A DNA stretch of 64,000 bases from Muscardinus avellanarius (lineage: Eukaryota > Chordata > Mammalia > Rodentia > Gliridae), in assembly GCA_963383645.1 (NCBI GenBank), contig OY726560.1:66705823-66769822 (forward strand), given 5' to 3'. The notes below the pieces were generated by a model, which was not told the DNA's origin, did not search any database, and saw only the letters and a program-made list of their open reading frames with translations. Below, in pieces: positions 42,553 to 53,310 of this stretch (positions are counted from its first letter, which is position 1; every line of letters starts with the position of its first letter). Made by a program: the position numbers and the translations under genes.

Positions 42553-45500
42553 ATGGCAGAAAACAAAAATCATATTTCAATAATATCTCTTAATGTTAAA
42601 GGACTTAACTCACCAATCAAAAGACATAGACTGGCAATGTGGATTAGGAAACATAATCCAAATATATGCTGTCTGCAAGAAACTCACCTCACAGCCAAAG
42701 ACATTCACAGGCTGAACGTGAAAGGGTGGAAAAAGATATACCATGCCACCAGTGACCAAAAAAGAGCAGGGGTAGCAACCCTGATATCCAACAAAACAGA
42801 CTTTAAACTAAAACACATCAAAAGAGACAAATCAGGGCACTTCCTTTTACTAAAAGGAACAATACACCAAGAAGATATAATGATAGTAAATATTTATGCC
42901 CCAAATATGGGTGCAACCACATTTGTAAAACAAACCCTTCTGGACATAAGATCCCAAGTAGACCGAAATACAATAATTCTGGGAGACTTTAATATGCCTC
43001 TCACACCACTGGATCGATCTTCAAGGCAAAAGATGAGTAAAGACGCTTTAGAACTAAAGGAAACCATAAACCAAATGGACCTAATAGACATTTTCAGAGT
43101 ATTTCAACCAGGAACTACAGAATACACTTTCTTCTCAGCAGCCCATGGAACCTTCTCCAAAATAGATCACATCCTGGGACACAAAGAAAATACCAGTAAA
43201 TTCAAAAAATGCAATATAATTCCATGCATCTTTTCAGACCACAATGGAATAAAAGTAGAAATCAACAACAGGAAACTCGAAAGAAAGTATTCAAATTCAT
43301 GGAGAATGAATGATACACTATTGAATGACGAATGGGTAAGAGCAGAAATTAGGGAAGAAATAAAGAAATTTATGGAAACAAATGAAAACAGAGACACAAC
43401 CTACCAAAACCTATGGGACACCATGAAGGCAGTACTAAGAGGAAAATTTATTGCATTGAGTGCCCACATAAAAAGGACGGAGAACCACCAAGTAAAGAAC
43501 CTAATGACACAACTCAAGGATCTAGAAATTCTGCAACAGTCTATTCCCAAAGCCAGCAGAAGACAAGAAATCATCAAAATTAGAGCAGAAATAAATGAAA
43601 TAGAGAACAAAAAACAATTCAAAGAATCAATAAAACAAAAAGTTGGTTCTTTGAAAAGATTAATAGAATTGATAAACCCCTGGCCAACCTAACCAAAAGA
43701 AAAAGAGAATCAACTCAAATTATCAAAATTAGAAATGAAAAAGGAGATATCACCACAGATAGAGAAGAAATTCAAAATATTATCAGAAACTACTTTAAAA
43801 ATTTATACTCCAATAGATTTGAAAACCTGGATGAAATTGACAGATTTCTAAGCACAGTTAACCTTCCTACACTCAGCCAAGAGGACATAGCAAGCCTAAA
43901 CCAACCAATAACAACCAAAGAAATAGAAATGGCAATAAAAATTCTTCCACGAAAGAAAAGCCCAGGCCCAGATGGGTTCCCAGCTGAATTCTACAAAACC
44001 TTCAGTGAACAACTAATACCAATACTTCATAACATGTTCCGGGAAATTGAAAGAGATGGAACTCTTCCAAACTCCTTCTATGAGGCAAGTATCACATTAA
44101 TCCCCAAACCAAATAAAGATACCTCAAGAAAGGAAAACTACAGACCAATATCCTTAATGAACATAGATGCAAAAATTCTAAACAAAATACTAGCTATACG
44201 CATTCAAAACTATATCAAGAGAATAATACACCATGACCAAGTCGGTTTCATCCCAGAAAAACAAGGCTGGTTCAACATACGCAAATCAATACATGTTATT
44301 CACCACATAAATAGAACCAAGAACAAAAACCACATCATCATAGCAATAGATGCTGAAAAAGCATTCGACAAAATCCAACACCCATTTATGTTAAAAACAC
44401 TGAAAAAAATTGGGATAGAAGGAAAGTACTTCAACATCATCAAGGCAATATACTGCAAACCCAAAGCCAACATTATAATGAATGGGGAAAAACTGCAAGA
44501 ATTTCCGCTATAGTCAGGAACAAGACAAGGATGCCCACTATCACCACTCCTTTTCAATATAGTCCTTGAGACTCTTGCTGCAGCAATCAGACAAGAGAAG
44601 GAAATCAAAGGAATCCACATAGGAAGAGAGGAAGTAAAATTATCCTTATTCTCAGATGACATGATCCTTTATCTGGAAGACCCAAAGAACTCAACCAAAA
44701 GACTTCTGGAGCTGATTGACAAATTCAGCAAAGTCGCAGGTTACAAAATCAACCTAAAGAAATCAGTGGCCTTTCTTTATGCCAACAACGAATCCACAAT
44801 GAAAGAAACAAGAACAACAATTCCATTCACTATAACCTCAAAACCAATAAAATACCTAGGAATAAACCTAACCCAAGATGTAAAAGACCTCTACAACAAA
44901 AACTATAAAACATTAAAGAAAGAAATAGAAGAAGACCTTGGAAGATGGAAAGATCTCCCGTGCTCATGGATAGGCAGAATAAATATCATCAAAATGGCAA
45001 TTCTGCCAAAAGTGATCTATAGGTTCAATGCAATTCCCATTAAAATACCAGTGACATTCTTCAGAGACCTAGAAAAATCAATCATGAACTTCATATGGAG
45101 AAAGAAAAGACCTAGAATAGCCAAAGCAATTCTCAATAACAAGAAACATGCAGGAGGCATTACAATCCCAGACTTCAAACTATACTATAGAGCAATAGTA
45201 GTAAAGACAGCATGGTACTGGCACAAAAACAGATATACTGACCAGTGGATTAGAATAGATACAGAAACAAACCCACACATCTTTAGTCAATTAATCTTTG
45301 ACAAAGGGGCCAAACACATACGCTGAAGAAAAGACAGCCTTTTCAACAAGTGGTGCTGGGAGAACTGGCTAACCATTTGTAAAAAGATGAATCTAAACCC
45401 CTATATCTCACCTAACACAGGAATCAACTCAAGATGGATCAAAGACTTAGAAATTAGACCTGAGACTGTGAAGTTAGTAGAGGAGAACATAGGTTCAACA

Positions 45501-46376
45501 CTACAACATATTGGCACAGGCAGTAACTTTCTCAACAAAACCTCCAAAGCTCAGGAAATTAAAGCAAGAATAAACAAGTGGGATAATATCAAACTAAAAA
45601 GTTTCTTCTCATCAAAGGAAACTATCAATAACCTAAAGAGGAAGCCTACAGAATGGGAAAGGATCTTTACCAGCCACCATTCTGATAGGGGGCTAATATC
45701 CAGAGTATACAAAGAGCTCAAAAGACTCTATACTAGCAAAACAAACAACCCAATCAAGAAATGGGCAAATGAACTAAATAGACACTTCACAAAAGAAGAG
45801 ATACAAAGGGCCAATAGATACATGAAAAGATGTTCTTCATCACTGGCCATCAGGGAGATGCAAATCAAAACTACACTGAGATTCCATCTAACCCCAGTCA
45901 GAGTAGCAAGCATAAAGAAATCAAACAACAACAAATGCTGGTGAGAATGTGGGGAAAGAGGAACTCTTTTACACTGTTGGTGGGACTGCAAACTAGTCCA
46001 ACCACTATGGAGATCTGTGTGGAGATTCCTAAGAAAGGTGGGAATAGATCCACCATATGATCCAGCTATACCACTCCTGGGTATCTTTCCAAAGGGGTTG
46101 AATTCAGAGAAATACAGCAACATATGCATACCTATGTTCATAGCAGCACAATTTGTAATAGCCAAAATATGGAACCAACCCAGATCTCCATCAACAGATG
46201 AATGGATAGCAAAACTGTGGGAAATACACACAATGGAATTCTATTCAGCCATAAAGAAGAACAAAATTATATCATTTGCAAGAAGATGGAAAGCCCTGGA
46301 GAGCATCATGTTAAGTGAGATCAGCCAAGCACAGAAGGAGAAAATGCACATGTTTCCTCTAATATGCCCAAACTAG
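42553..46376 (+). pseudogene. L1 ORF2 (endonuclease and reverse transcriptase), inactivated
   Basis: Encodes the L1 endonuclease/RT that nicks target DNA and reverse-transcribes at the nick. The endonuclease is intact (residues 1 to about 240) and keeps N14, E43, the GDFN motif and SDHN, the expected catalytic positions. An A-run indel near 43637 shifts the frame. The rest lies in another frame from about 43640 with stops at 44511, 45324 and 45942. The RT keeps [14 protein letters not shown] and YRPISLMN. The active-site box reads FSDD (44649-44660) where L1 usually has FADD. The Cys-rich C-terminus ([15 protein letters not shown]) is present. It cannot make a full protein, but the endonuclease-only frame of 379 codons remains open. 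Confidence 0.9.
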
Positions 46377-46642
46377 AAAACACAAAGGATACCAGTGGGA
46401 CTCCAGATATTAGAAGGGAAATACTAGCTAAGTTTTAATGGAAAGATAGGAGAGGAGAAAGGCCGATCTTGATTAATGAGGGTCTATACCTGAACATGTG
46501 TAAAATTATGAATAAGACATGGTTAACCTGGACAACCATTGGTGGGAGGGGGGAAGAGAAAACGGGGGCGGGGGGGAGAGGGCACCAAATATAGTGTAAA
46601 TGTATACTATCTATGTTCAATAAAAAAAATGTTAAAAAAAAT
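46377..46642 (+). other. L1 3' UTR with G-rich tract and polyadenylation signal
   Basis: Five or more runs of three or more G lie at 46541-46582, a G-quadruplex-prone design typical of L1 3' UTRs. AATAAA is at 46619-46624. This 3' UTR differs from the lineage seen at 21061 and 56580. Confidence 0.75.
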
Positions 46643-46976
46643 ACAATGCCCAGGCATTCACTTCCTTTTTCTGATAAGGTTTAAAAGCAGACATATACTG
46701 GAGCCAGCTTGAACCATCTCAAGAGAAAGTCAATTTTGTGGATTTCTTTTCTTTTTTTTTTTTTTTTCTTTTGCAGTACTGAGGATGGAACCCAGGGTCA
46801 TTCTACCTCTGAGCCATACCCTCAGCCCTATTTGTTATTCTTTATTTTGAAACAGGGTCTCACTGAGTTGCAAAGGGCCTCAGTAGCTGAGGCCATCCTC
46901 AGCTCTCAGTGAGACCTGGATCCTCCTGTCTCAGCCTCCCAAATGCTGGGATAAAAATAAATAAATAAATAAAAAT
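46643..46976 (+). other. Transduced 3' flank carried by the L1
   Basis: A 100-bp stretch with no repeat identity (46643-46742) is followed by a minus-strand C-type SINE lacking its last 25 or so bases. An (AAAT)-rich second tail ends directly at the right TSD. Confidence 0.78.
46743..46943 (-). mobile_element. Partial SINE, C type, inside the transduced segment
   Basis: Runs from the T-rich tail to cccaaatgctgggat, where the A-rich tail of the transduced RNA begins. Confidence 0.85.
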
Positions 46977-47408
46977 AAAAATGGGCCAAGGATCTGAATA
47001 GATGTTTCCAAATAATATATATAGACATACAGATATAGATATATAGATATGGCCAATAATCACATTAAAAGATATGCAATACCATTAGTCAGGTGGGAAA
47101 TGCAAACCAGGAGCACACCCACTAGTTTGGCTATAATGAAAAAGACAGGTAAGAACAAATGTTGATAGAATGGAAAGAGTAGAGCCTTCCAGCATAGCTG
47201 GTAGAAATATAAAATGGTTCAGCCACTTGGCAAAATAGTGTGGGGCAGTTCCTCAAAAATTTAAACACAGAGCTACCTCGTGCTCTAGCAATTTCACTCC
47301 TAGATATATTACCCAAGAGAAATTTTTTTTAAAGTACACAAAAAGCTGCAAATTAATGATTAGAGAAGCAATATTTTAATGGCCAAAAGGTTTAAGAAAA
47401 CAGATGCC

Positions 47409-47774
47409 TGGCCGGGCGTGGTAGTGTACGCTTGTAATCCCAGCTCTGGGGAGGCTGAAACAGGAGGATGGCACAGGTTCGAAGCCAGCCTCAGCTACTT
47501 AGTGAGGCTCTCTGCAACTTAGTAAGACCCTGTTTCCAAAGTATAAAATAGGGTCAGCCGGGCATGGTGGTACACACTTGTAATCCCAGCATTTGGGAGG
47601 CTGAGACCGGAGGATCACGGTTCACGGACAGCCTCAGCTACTTAGTGAGGCCCTCTGCAACTCAGTGAGTTTTGAACTTTATTCAAAATAAAGAATAAAA
47701 AATAGGGCAGGAGGTGTAGCTCGGCGGTTGAATGCCCCTGGATTTCATCCCCACACCTACAAAAAATAAATAAA

Positions 47775-47822
<48 letters not shown>

Positions 47823-47905
47823 AATAGGTCTGAGAGTATACCCCGGAGGTAGAAAAGCCCCTGGGTTCCACCCCCAGTACCACAAAAAATAAAATAAAAT
47901 AAAAC
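47409..47905 (+). mobile_element. Composite SINE, G type, host of a C-type SINE
   Basis: The left half runs to aagtataaaatagggtc. The tRNA half resumes at aaaataggtctgagagtata. Confidence 0.88.
47557..47822 (+). mobile_element. Composite SINE, C type, nested
   Basis: Complete, with an (AAAT)n tail of about 57 bp (47766-47822). It is inserted in the linker of the G-type host. Confidence 0.9.
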
Positions 47906-48250
47906 CAGATGTCCATCTACTGAGGAATGGATAAATGTGGTGGCATAATCATATAATGGAATATTATTCGGCCATAAAAAGAAATGAAATACTAATACAT
48001 ACTATAGTGGGGTGATCCTTGAAAACATCATGCTAATGGAACAAAGCCAGGTGAGATCACACAGTCTCTGATTCCATTTATATGAAATGTTCAGAATAGG
48101 TATATAGAGACAGAAAGCACTTTAGTGGTTACCTATAGCTTACAGGGACAAGTTTATTTGGGGGATGGTGAAAATGTCTTAAAATTGACTGTGATGATGA
48201 TTGCACAACTCTGAGGACGTGCTAAAAACAATTGAATTACTAAAAAATAA

Positions 48251-48975
48251 AATAAAAATCAGTGCTATGATTTAGAGAGATTCCCTCTGACTATAGTGGA
48301 GACAAACAGAAGACACAAAGACCAGTGTGGACACAATTATTCTTCCAGTCTTGGAAGCTCTCACCCCAGTTCTTTTCTTCCTTCCCTCTTCACTCCTAGT
48401 TCCTTCAAATATGGCTAAACATACTCAGTTATTAAATCTATGCTTGGCAAATTGATAAAGATGCTGTAGGGTGAGCTTGGGAACAAAGGATCATAAAAAG
48501 GAGCTCCCAACACTCAAGAGATTGTTTTTCTACTTCAATAACCAACAGCAAAGGACCTGTTTTTCAATTGTTTACTTAAAAGTCAGAAATTTAAACTTGT
48601 ATTCTGGGCAAGATGGATAGGGCTACGTGGAGCCTCAGATTAGGTGGTGAATGCGTTTCTGTTCTGTGTCTGGCACATAATGGTTTTTCATTTTTTTTCA
48701 AATAAATGAATGAATTTTAAGAATAAAAATGTTTATGCTAAGAGTTATATAAGTAAGAAAATCACTGCGAGATGAGAAAATAACATATACTCCAAACTCG
48801 TGGAGAGGGGATAAGAAGCAAGAGAAAGGAGAATTATTCATAATTTAACAAGACAGCAAGCTTCCAAAATGGGCAATGAGTTTCTTCCAGGGATAAAAAC
48901 TTGAAAGGAAAAAGAAAAATAAATTATAAAATCATGGAGACTAGTGAGAATATTGTACCAAAAGAACACGAAGGG
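48251..48975. other. Unassigned AT-rich sequence
   Basis: No repeat or gene recognised. Confidence 0.45.
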
Positions 48976-49078
48976 ACAAAAATTAGTTAATGTAATCTGT
49001 CCCATCAAGACTAAAAGAAAAATCATGTGATCAGACTAATAGATGCAGAAAAAACATTTGACCAAATCCAATATGCAA

Positions 49079-49280
49079 TTTTTTTGTTGATGGTCTGAGG
49101 CTGGAACCCAGGGGCCTCCTAGCTACACCCTCTGCCCTATTTTTTATTCTTTATTTTGAAACAGGATCCCACTAAGTTACAGAGGGCCTCACTAAGTAGC
49201 TGAAGCTGTGAACCGGGGATCCTCTGGGCTCAGCCTCCCAAATGCTGGGATTACAAGTGTGCGGCCACCACGCCCAGCTC
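49079..49280 (-). mobile_element. SINE, C type, with short TSD
   Basis: The phrase ccaatat flanks it within the old L1. The tRNA half is shortened (ggtctgaggctggaaccca). Confidence 0.86.
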
Positions 49281-49301
49281 CAATATCCATTTATGATTTT
49301 A

Positions 49302-49521
49302 TTTTATTTATTTATTTTTTGGTCGTACTGGGAGTGGAACCCAGGGGCTTTCTACCTCTGGGCTATACTCCAGATCTCTTTTATATTTTATTTGGAAACA
49401 GGGTCTCACTAAGTTGCTGAGAGCCTCACTAAGTAGCTGAGGCTGGCTTCGAACCTGTGTGATCCTCCTGTCTCAGCCTCCCAAGCCCGGGGATTGCAAG
49501 CGTGCACCACCATGCCCGGCT
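49302..49521 (-). mobile_element. Composite SINE, G type, with 16-bp TSD
   Basis: TSD tccatttatgatttta at 49286-49301 and 49522-49537. Confidence 0.93.
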
Positions 49522-49709
49522 TCCATTTATGATTTTAAAAATCTCAGCAAACTAGGAATGCAGATTAACTGCCTCAAATATTATATGTCATATTATATGT
49601 TTAATATATATTAAAATATTATTAAATATTTATTATTTAATATATTAAACATATTATTATGTTATTTATATTAAATAAAGGAAAGCATACGAATGAGAAG
49701 CCAAAGCCT

Positions 49710-49775
49710 TTTTTAAAAATTTTTTATTGGTGCATTATATTCATACATCTAATTGGGGTAAAAAACTTGTGAAGC
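49710..49775 (-). mobile_element. L1 3' terminus fragment
   Basis: Minus-strand end of the same 3' UTR lineage as the HAL1-like element. The plus strand reads tattggtgcattatattcat, then acatctaattggggtaa. Confidence 0.6.
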
Positions 49776-50129
49776 CAAAGCCTTTTAAGCATCATAAGGG
49801 AGGAAAATAAGTTGCTCCTCATCCAAAAATTTGCTAAATAAAAAATAGAGGAGGGGAAGAAATTTAAAAATTAAGATAAAAAATGAAAAAGTAAAAGAAA
49901 AGAAAAAATAGGGAGCCATCTTCAGTATCAAAAATTGAAAGGCATGGTCAGATAGCAGAACCCCCACACTGGGAATGGCGCATGCTCCTGAACCAGTTCT
50001 AGTCAGAGAGGCGGGATCCTCATTTGTAGAGAGCGTGTGTCTTTGTTCTGGGGAGTAATTGGAAAGCCAAGGAGGGGGGGAACCATATTTTGGTATTACC
50101 AACTGCTAGCTCCCAATGATAATTAAAAT

Positions 50130-51190
50130 ATCATGATAAGAATCAAGGACCTTTGGCCCCTGTGAATGCTGATTACAAAGTGATTAGTAGGTTTAACGAG
50201 AGATGAACGGTCTTTGCAACGAACAAGATTTGATTCATTCCAGGCGTTAAGGGACGGAGGTGCCAGATGGTTTCGCGACACCCAGAGAAACTGTAAAATG
50301 TACAGAGTAAAAGACAGTCAGGTTTTTATCCTGTCTCATTTGAAAAGGGGCAGAAGTTCATGATGGGCAAGGACATGTTGTTCCAAATTGTAGAGGTTTA
50401 TGTCAGCCTTTCAGTGTGTCAAGAGTGCAAAAATTATGGGATTAGTTTCTGGCTGGGAATTGTAAAATGATCTAGACAATGAAAACATGAAGACCGTGGT
50501 GACCATTTTGTCCTTTATATCTGATGAGACGATTTTTGGGTGTGAACGAACCTGCCTGGTTTACTATTCACACATGTCTAGAAGGAAATAGGTTTAAATG
50601 TTGAAACTGCGGCTCGCATATGCAGATGACATGTTAATGATCGTATCGGCTAATGAGGTTGTAAAACCATCTCTCGAATGTTGGAAGCATATGTTTTAAA
50701 GCAGCTGGTCTCAGAATAAGTTTAAGAGCAGCTATTTGCTGCCTGGGACTGACAAATAGGAGCAGGTGATGGTCTCGGAAGGGGCTGCCATTCAGAAATG
50801 AACCGGTTGGGGGTTTAAGAGGGTATTTGGAGAGTCAAAACAATGAAAAATCAAACAGAATAGATGTAGCAGATAAGTTCATGTCTCTCTAGCAGATTTG
50901 GAAGTTATTTTATTGTAGTGAATGTGTTGTTAATCAAAAAAGTGCCTCATTGCCTGGAGCCATATGGAAGTGATTTACCATGTTTTTCTTGCTGTCCATT
51001 TGCAAAGTTATGTTTGAGAAAGCTGGCAAAGTGCCTTTTAAAAAAAACACTGTCTTTACAAAGTTACCTTAATGAGCCGATTGAGGACAGGATTCTTTGC
51101 ATGGCAGCCATCAGTGAAGTGGTTGCCTTAACTTGTAAGAAGAGACTACATAAGAAAGAACTTGACCAAAAAAATTCTTTCTAGAATAAT
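50130..51190 (+). mobile_element. Decayed LINE reverse-transcriptase fossil, possibly Tx1-like
   Basis: Three marks of a LINE RT lie in order. About 50153-50185 reads PLAPVNADYKVISR, the motif after the RT fingers. About 50235 reads FIPG. At 50601-50665 an open stretch reads LRLAYADDMLMIVSANE with the catalytic YADD at 50619-50630. Further on, VVNVLLIKKVPHCLEPY (about 50915-50965) resembles the post-RT region of Tx1-clade LINEs. The wording differs from L1 (LFADDM) in this window. Stops and shifts are frequent. The 88-codon open stretch at 50918-51184 starts with GTG, so I do not call it a gene. Confidence 0.55.
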
Positions 51191-51377
51191 TCTGTTATTG
51201 TGAACATGCTTAGGAAACATGCACACTAGAAACACTGGCTACTGGGAATTATCTGCAGAAGAGCTTTTCTAGTCAAAACAGTTCATAAGCATCATTTTAT
51301 AATCTTTTGGAAATGTTTAGTGTGATGAAGAAACTTAGTGGTTTAGAGCTATGGAGAGGCTGCCCAAAGCCCTCTTG

Positions 51378-51546
51378 AGCCAGGTGTGGTGGCGCATGCC
51401 TGCAATCCCACTGCTTGGGAGGCTGAGACAGAAGGATCACAGGTTCAAGACCAGCCTCAGCAATTTAGAGAAGGCCTCTACAACTTAGTGAGACCCTATT
51501 TCCAAAGAAAAAAAAGTAAGTAAAATAGGGCTGAGGTTAAAAAAAA
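51378..51546 (+). mobile_element. SINE left half
   Basis: The 7SL half and linker (ccctatttccaaagaaaaaa), then aatagggctgaggtt, and then cut. Confidence 0.8.
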
Positions 51547-51551
51547 AGAAA

Positions 51552-51767
51552 CCCGCCGGGCGTGGTGGCGCACGCTTGTAATCCCCGCGCTTGGGAGGCA
51601 GAGACAGGAGGATCGCGCAGGTTTGAAGCCAGCCACGTGTGCTGGCTTAGGAGACCCTATTTCCAAAAAAAAAAAAAAAAAAAATGTCAAAATAGGTCTG
51701 GGAGTGTAGCCCGGAGGTAGAAGGGCTTCCAGGAACCCCAGTACCACCAAAAAAAAAAAAAAAAAAA
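51552..51767 (+). mobile_element. Composite SINE, S type, with TSD
   Basis: The phrase aaagaaaccc lies before it and again after the (AAAG)n tail (about 51800). The element is complete, with a 22-A linker. Confidence 0.9.
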
Positions 51768-51803
<36 letters not shown>

Positions 51804-51806
51804 AAC
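51768..51806. repeat. (GAAA)n microsatellite
   Basis: Tetranucleotide repeat at the SINE tail. Confidence 0.93.
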
Positions 51807-51939
51807 CCCTTTGAGACAAAATGATATAAGAGAGAGTGAGAGTCAAGAGAGTGGGTTTCCTGGACCAGATCCATCACTGATTATCACTCTTTCTTTCCCA
51901 GAAAAAACATATTAATAAAAGGCTTACGAGCTGTGTGGT

Positions 51940-52040
51940 ATGGTTTAACACTCTATATAACCTATTTAATCTCCAAAAAAAAACTCTGTTGTAGATACTG
52001 TTATCATCCCCATTTTATAGACAAGTAAAATGGTGGTAAC
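51940..52040 (-). mobile_element. MIR relic
   Basis: Phrases aacctatttaatctcc, gatactgttatcatcccca and ttttatagacaag in minus-strand MIR order. Confidence 0.6.
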
Positions 52041-52289
52041 AAAATATATCAAACCTCCCTTGGAGTGTTTTATAAAAATAGAAGTGTTTTGTCTTAATAA
52101 TATGTAATCTCGGCTGTAGAGTAGTTTGATCATAGTACAGATTAAGAATGAAGGAGATAAAGTAAGAGTTTCCATCTGCACTCCAGGATAAAAAGCTTAG
52201 TAAGCTAGGAATAGAAGGATATGTTCTTGATTTGACAAAAAAAATCTACAAATATGCAACAAATACCAGACCTACTGGTTTGTTTGGTA

Positions 52290-52362
52290 GTTGATGTTGG
52301 GAATCAAACTCAGGGCCTCACACCTGCTAAGCATGTGCTCTACCACTGAGCTACATACCCCA
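52290..52362 (-). mobile_element. tRNA-Ala(AGC)-like pseudogene / ID-type SINE
   Basis: On the minus strand, box A is gtagctcagtggtagagca and the anticodon loop reads tgcttagcagg with AGC. Box B is gagtttgattcc. All arms are present, unlike the tRNA half of the composite SINE, which lacks the anticodon arm. Several mismatches argue against function. Confidence 0.75.
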
Positions 52363-52772
52363 CTGGTGAAATATTAAAAGCTCCCCCCCAGACTGAAAAC
52401 AATTCAAAAATATTAACCATGACCATTTTATCGACATTAAACTGTGGGTCCTAGCCAATGCTATTATTCAAGAAAAAGAAAAAATTTTAAGAATGGCAGT
52501 ATAAGAAAAAATATGCCATTATTCACTGATAACGTAATTGCATTCAGATAGAGAGCCACTGCAGTTCCAAGAGGAAAAGGGTAGTCCTTTCAAATGGTGA
52601 TTAATACCCACATGAAAAAAGTGAGACTAGAACCTTACCTCTCAGCATACACAAAATTAATACCAGATGAAATTTATTTCTAGCTATGAAACAACACTTC
52701 TAGGAAGAAGACATGAGGATATTTTCACAAGTTTGATGTATGCAATGCTTTCTTAAACAGACCACAGTGATA

Positions 52773-52814
52773 AGGGGTGCTTAGCACACATGAGGCCCTG
52801 GTTCAAACCCCAGC

Positions 52815-52815
<1 letters not shown>
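52773..52815 (+). mobile_element. tRNA-Ala-like 3' half
   Basis: Reads gcttagcacacatgaggccc and then ctggttcaaaccccagca. The 5' half is absent, and a CA repeat forms the tail. Confidence 0.65.
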
Positions 52816-52859
<44 letters not shown>

Positions 52860-52866
52860 GCGCGCT
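52816..52866. repeat. (CA)n(CG)n microsatellite
   Basis: CA alternation running into CGCGCG, a left-handed-DNA-prone sequence. Confidence 0.92.
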
Positions 52867-52879
52867 CACGCTTGCGCAC

Positions 52880-53310
52880 ACAGTGACACTTGCCTGTAAT
52901 TCCAGCTACTCGGGAGTTTGAGGCAGGAGAATTTTAAGTTCCAGGACAGCCTAGAAAACTTAAGAAGACTTTCTTTCAAAACAAAAATAAAGCCTGGTGT
53001 GCCGGCACATGCTTGTAATCCCAGCATTTGGGAGGCTGAGACAGGAGGATCATGGTTCACAGACAGCCTCAGCTACTTAGTGAGGCCCTCTGCAACTCAT
53101 TGAGACCCTGTTTCAAAATAAAGAAAAAAATAGGGCGGGGGGTGGTGGTAGTTCAGAGGTAGAGTGCCCCTGGGTTCCATACCCAGTACCAAAATAAATA
53201 AATAAATAAACAAACAAACAAACAAATAAGAGGGCTGGGGTATATAGCTTAGAGGTAGAATGCCACTAGATTCAATCCCCAATACCAAAATAAAATAAAA
53301 TAAAATAAAA
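52880..53310 (+). mobile_element. Old composite SINE, host of a C-type SINE
   Basis: The left half reads cttgcctgtaattccagcta, then ctcgggag, which is Alu/B1-like wording. The right half (gggctggggtatatagctta) resumes at 53231. Confidence 0.78.
52991..53229 (+). mobile_element. Composite SINE, C type, nested
   Basis: Complete, with an (AAAT)n(CAAA)n tail. It sits in the host's linker. Confidence 0.88.

Larger units (their letters stand above)
39411..46976 (+). mobile_element. Full-length L1 with 3' transduction, inactivated
   Basis: TSD aaaaatgggccaaggat (17 bp, perfect) at 39394-39410 and 46977-46993. The L1 proper runs from a 5' UTR (39411-41534) through ORF1 (41535-42507) and ORF2 (42553-46376). 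Its 3' UTR has a G-rich tract, AATAAA at 46619 and an A-rich end near 46642. Between that end and the right TSD lie about 100 bp of unrelated sequence, a partial minus-strand SINE and a second A-rich tail. Such a layout is the mark of read-through and retroposition of the source locus's downstream DNA. It sits inside the ancient L1, so it is younger. Both genes are broken. Confidence 0.88.
36050..48250 (+). mobile_element. Ancient L1 ORF2 and 3' end, split by at least nine later insertions
   Basis: Collinear, heavily mutated L1 ORF2 sequence in pieces at 36050-36449, 36691-36892, 37521-37708, 37906-38325, 38460-38609, 38784-38956, 39169-39410, 46978-47408 and 47906-48250. Markers in order include ctaaatctagcattatataa, ttcaacatcatgtggaggtt, gtggtactggcataaagaca, ggaatattattcggccataa and tgattgcacaactctgagg. 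Between the pieces lie SINEs, an LTR and a younger full-length L1. The frame is closed by many stops, so it is long dead. Confidence 0.8.
48976..49575 (+). mobile_element. Old L1 ORF2 fragment, split by two SINEs
   Basis: The RT region reads about IDAEKTFDQIQYPFM across the SINE at 49079-49280. It resumes as catttatgattttaaaaatc after 49521. It is decayed and short. Confidence 0.72.

Noticed and set aside
42553..43692. Separate host endonuclease gene of the APE family
   Set aside because: The sequence is the N-terminal domain of L1 ORF2, in its normal place after ORF1 and before the RT.
50918..51184. 88-codon Cys/Lys-rich frame as a possible small protein gene
   Set aside because: The first codon is GTG, and the frame continues the decayed RT fossil. 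It is better read as part of that relic.
52290..52362. Functional tRNA-Ala gene
   Set aside because: Stem mismatches, a degenerate box B and no terminator T-run at the right distance indicate a tRNA-derived repeat.
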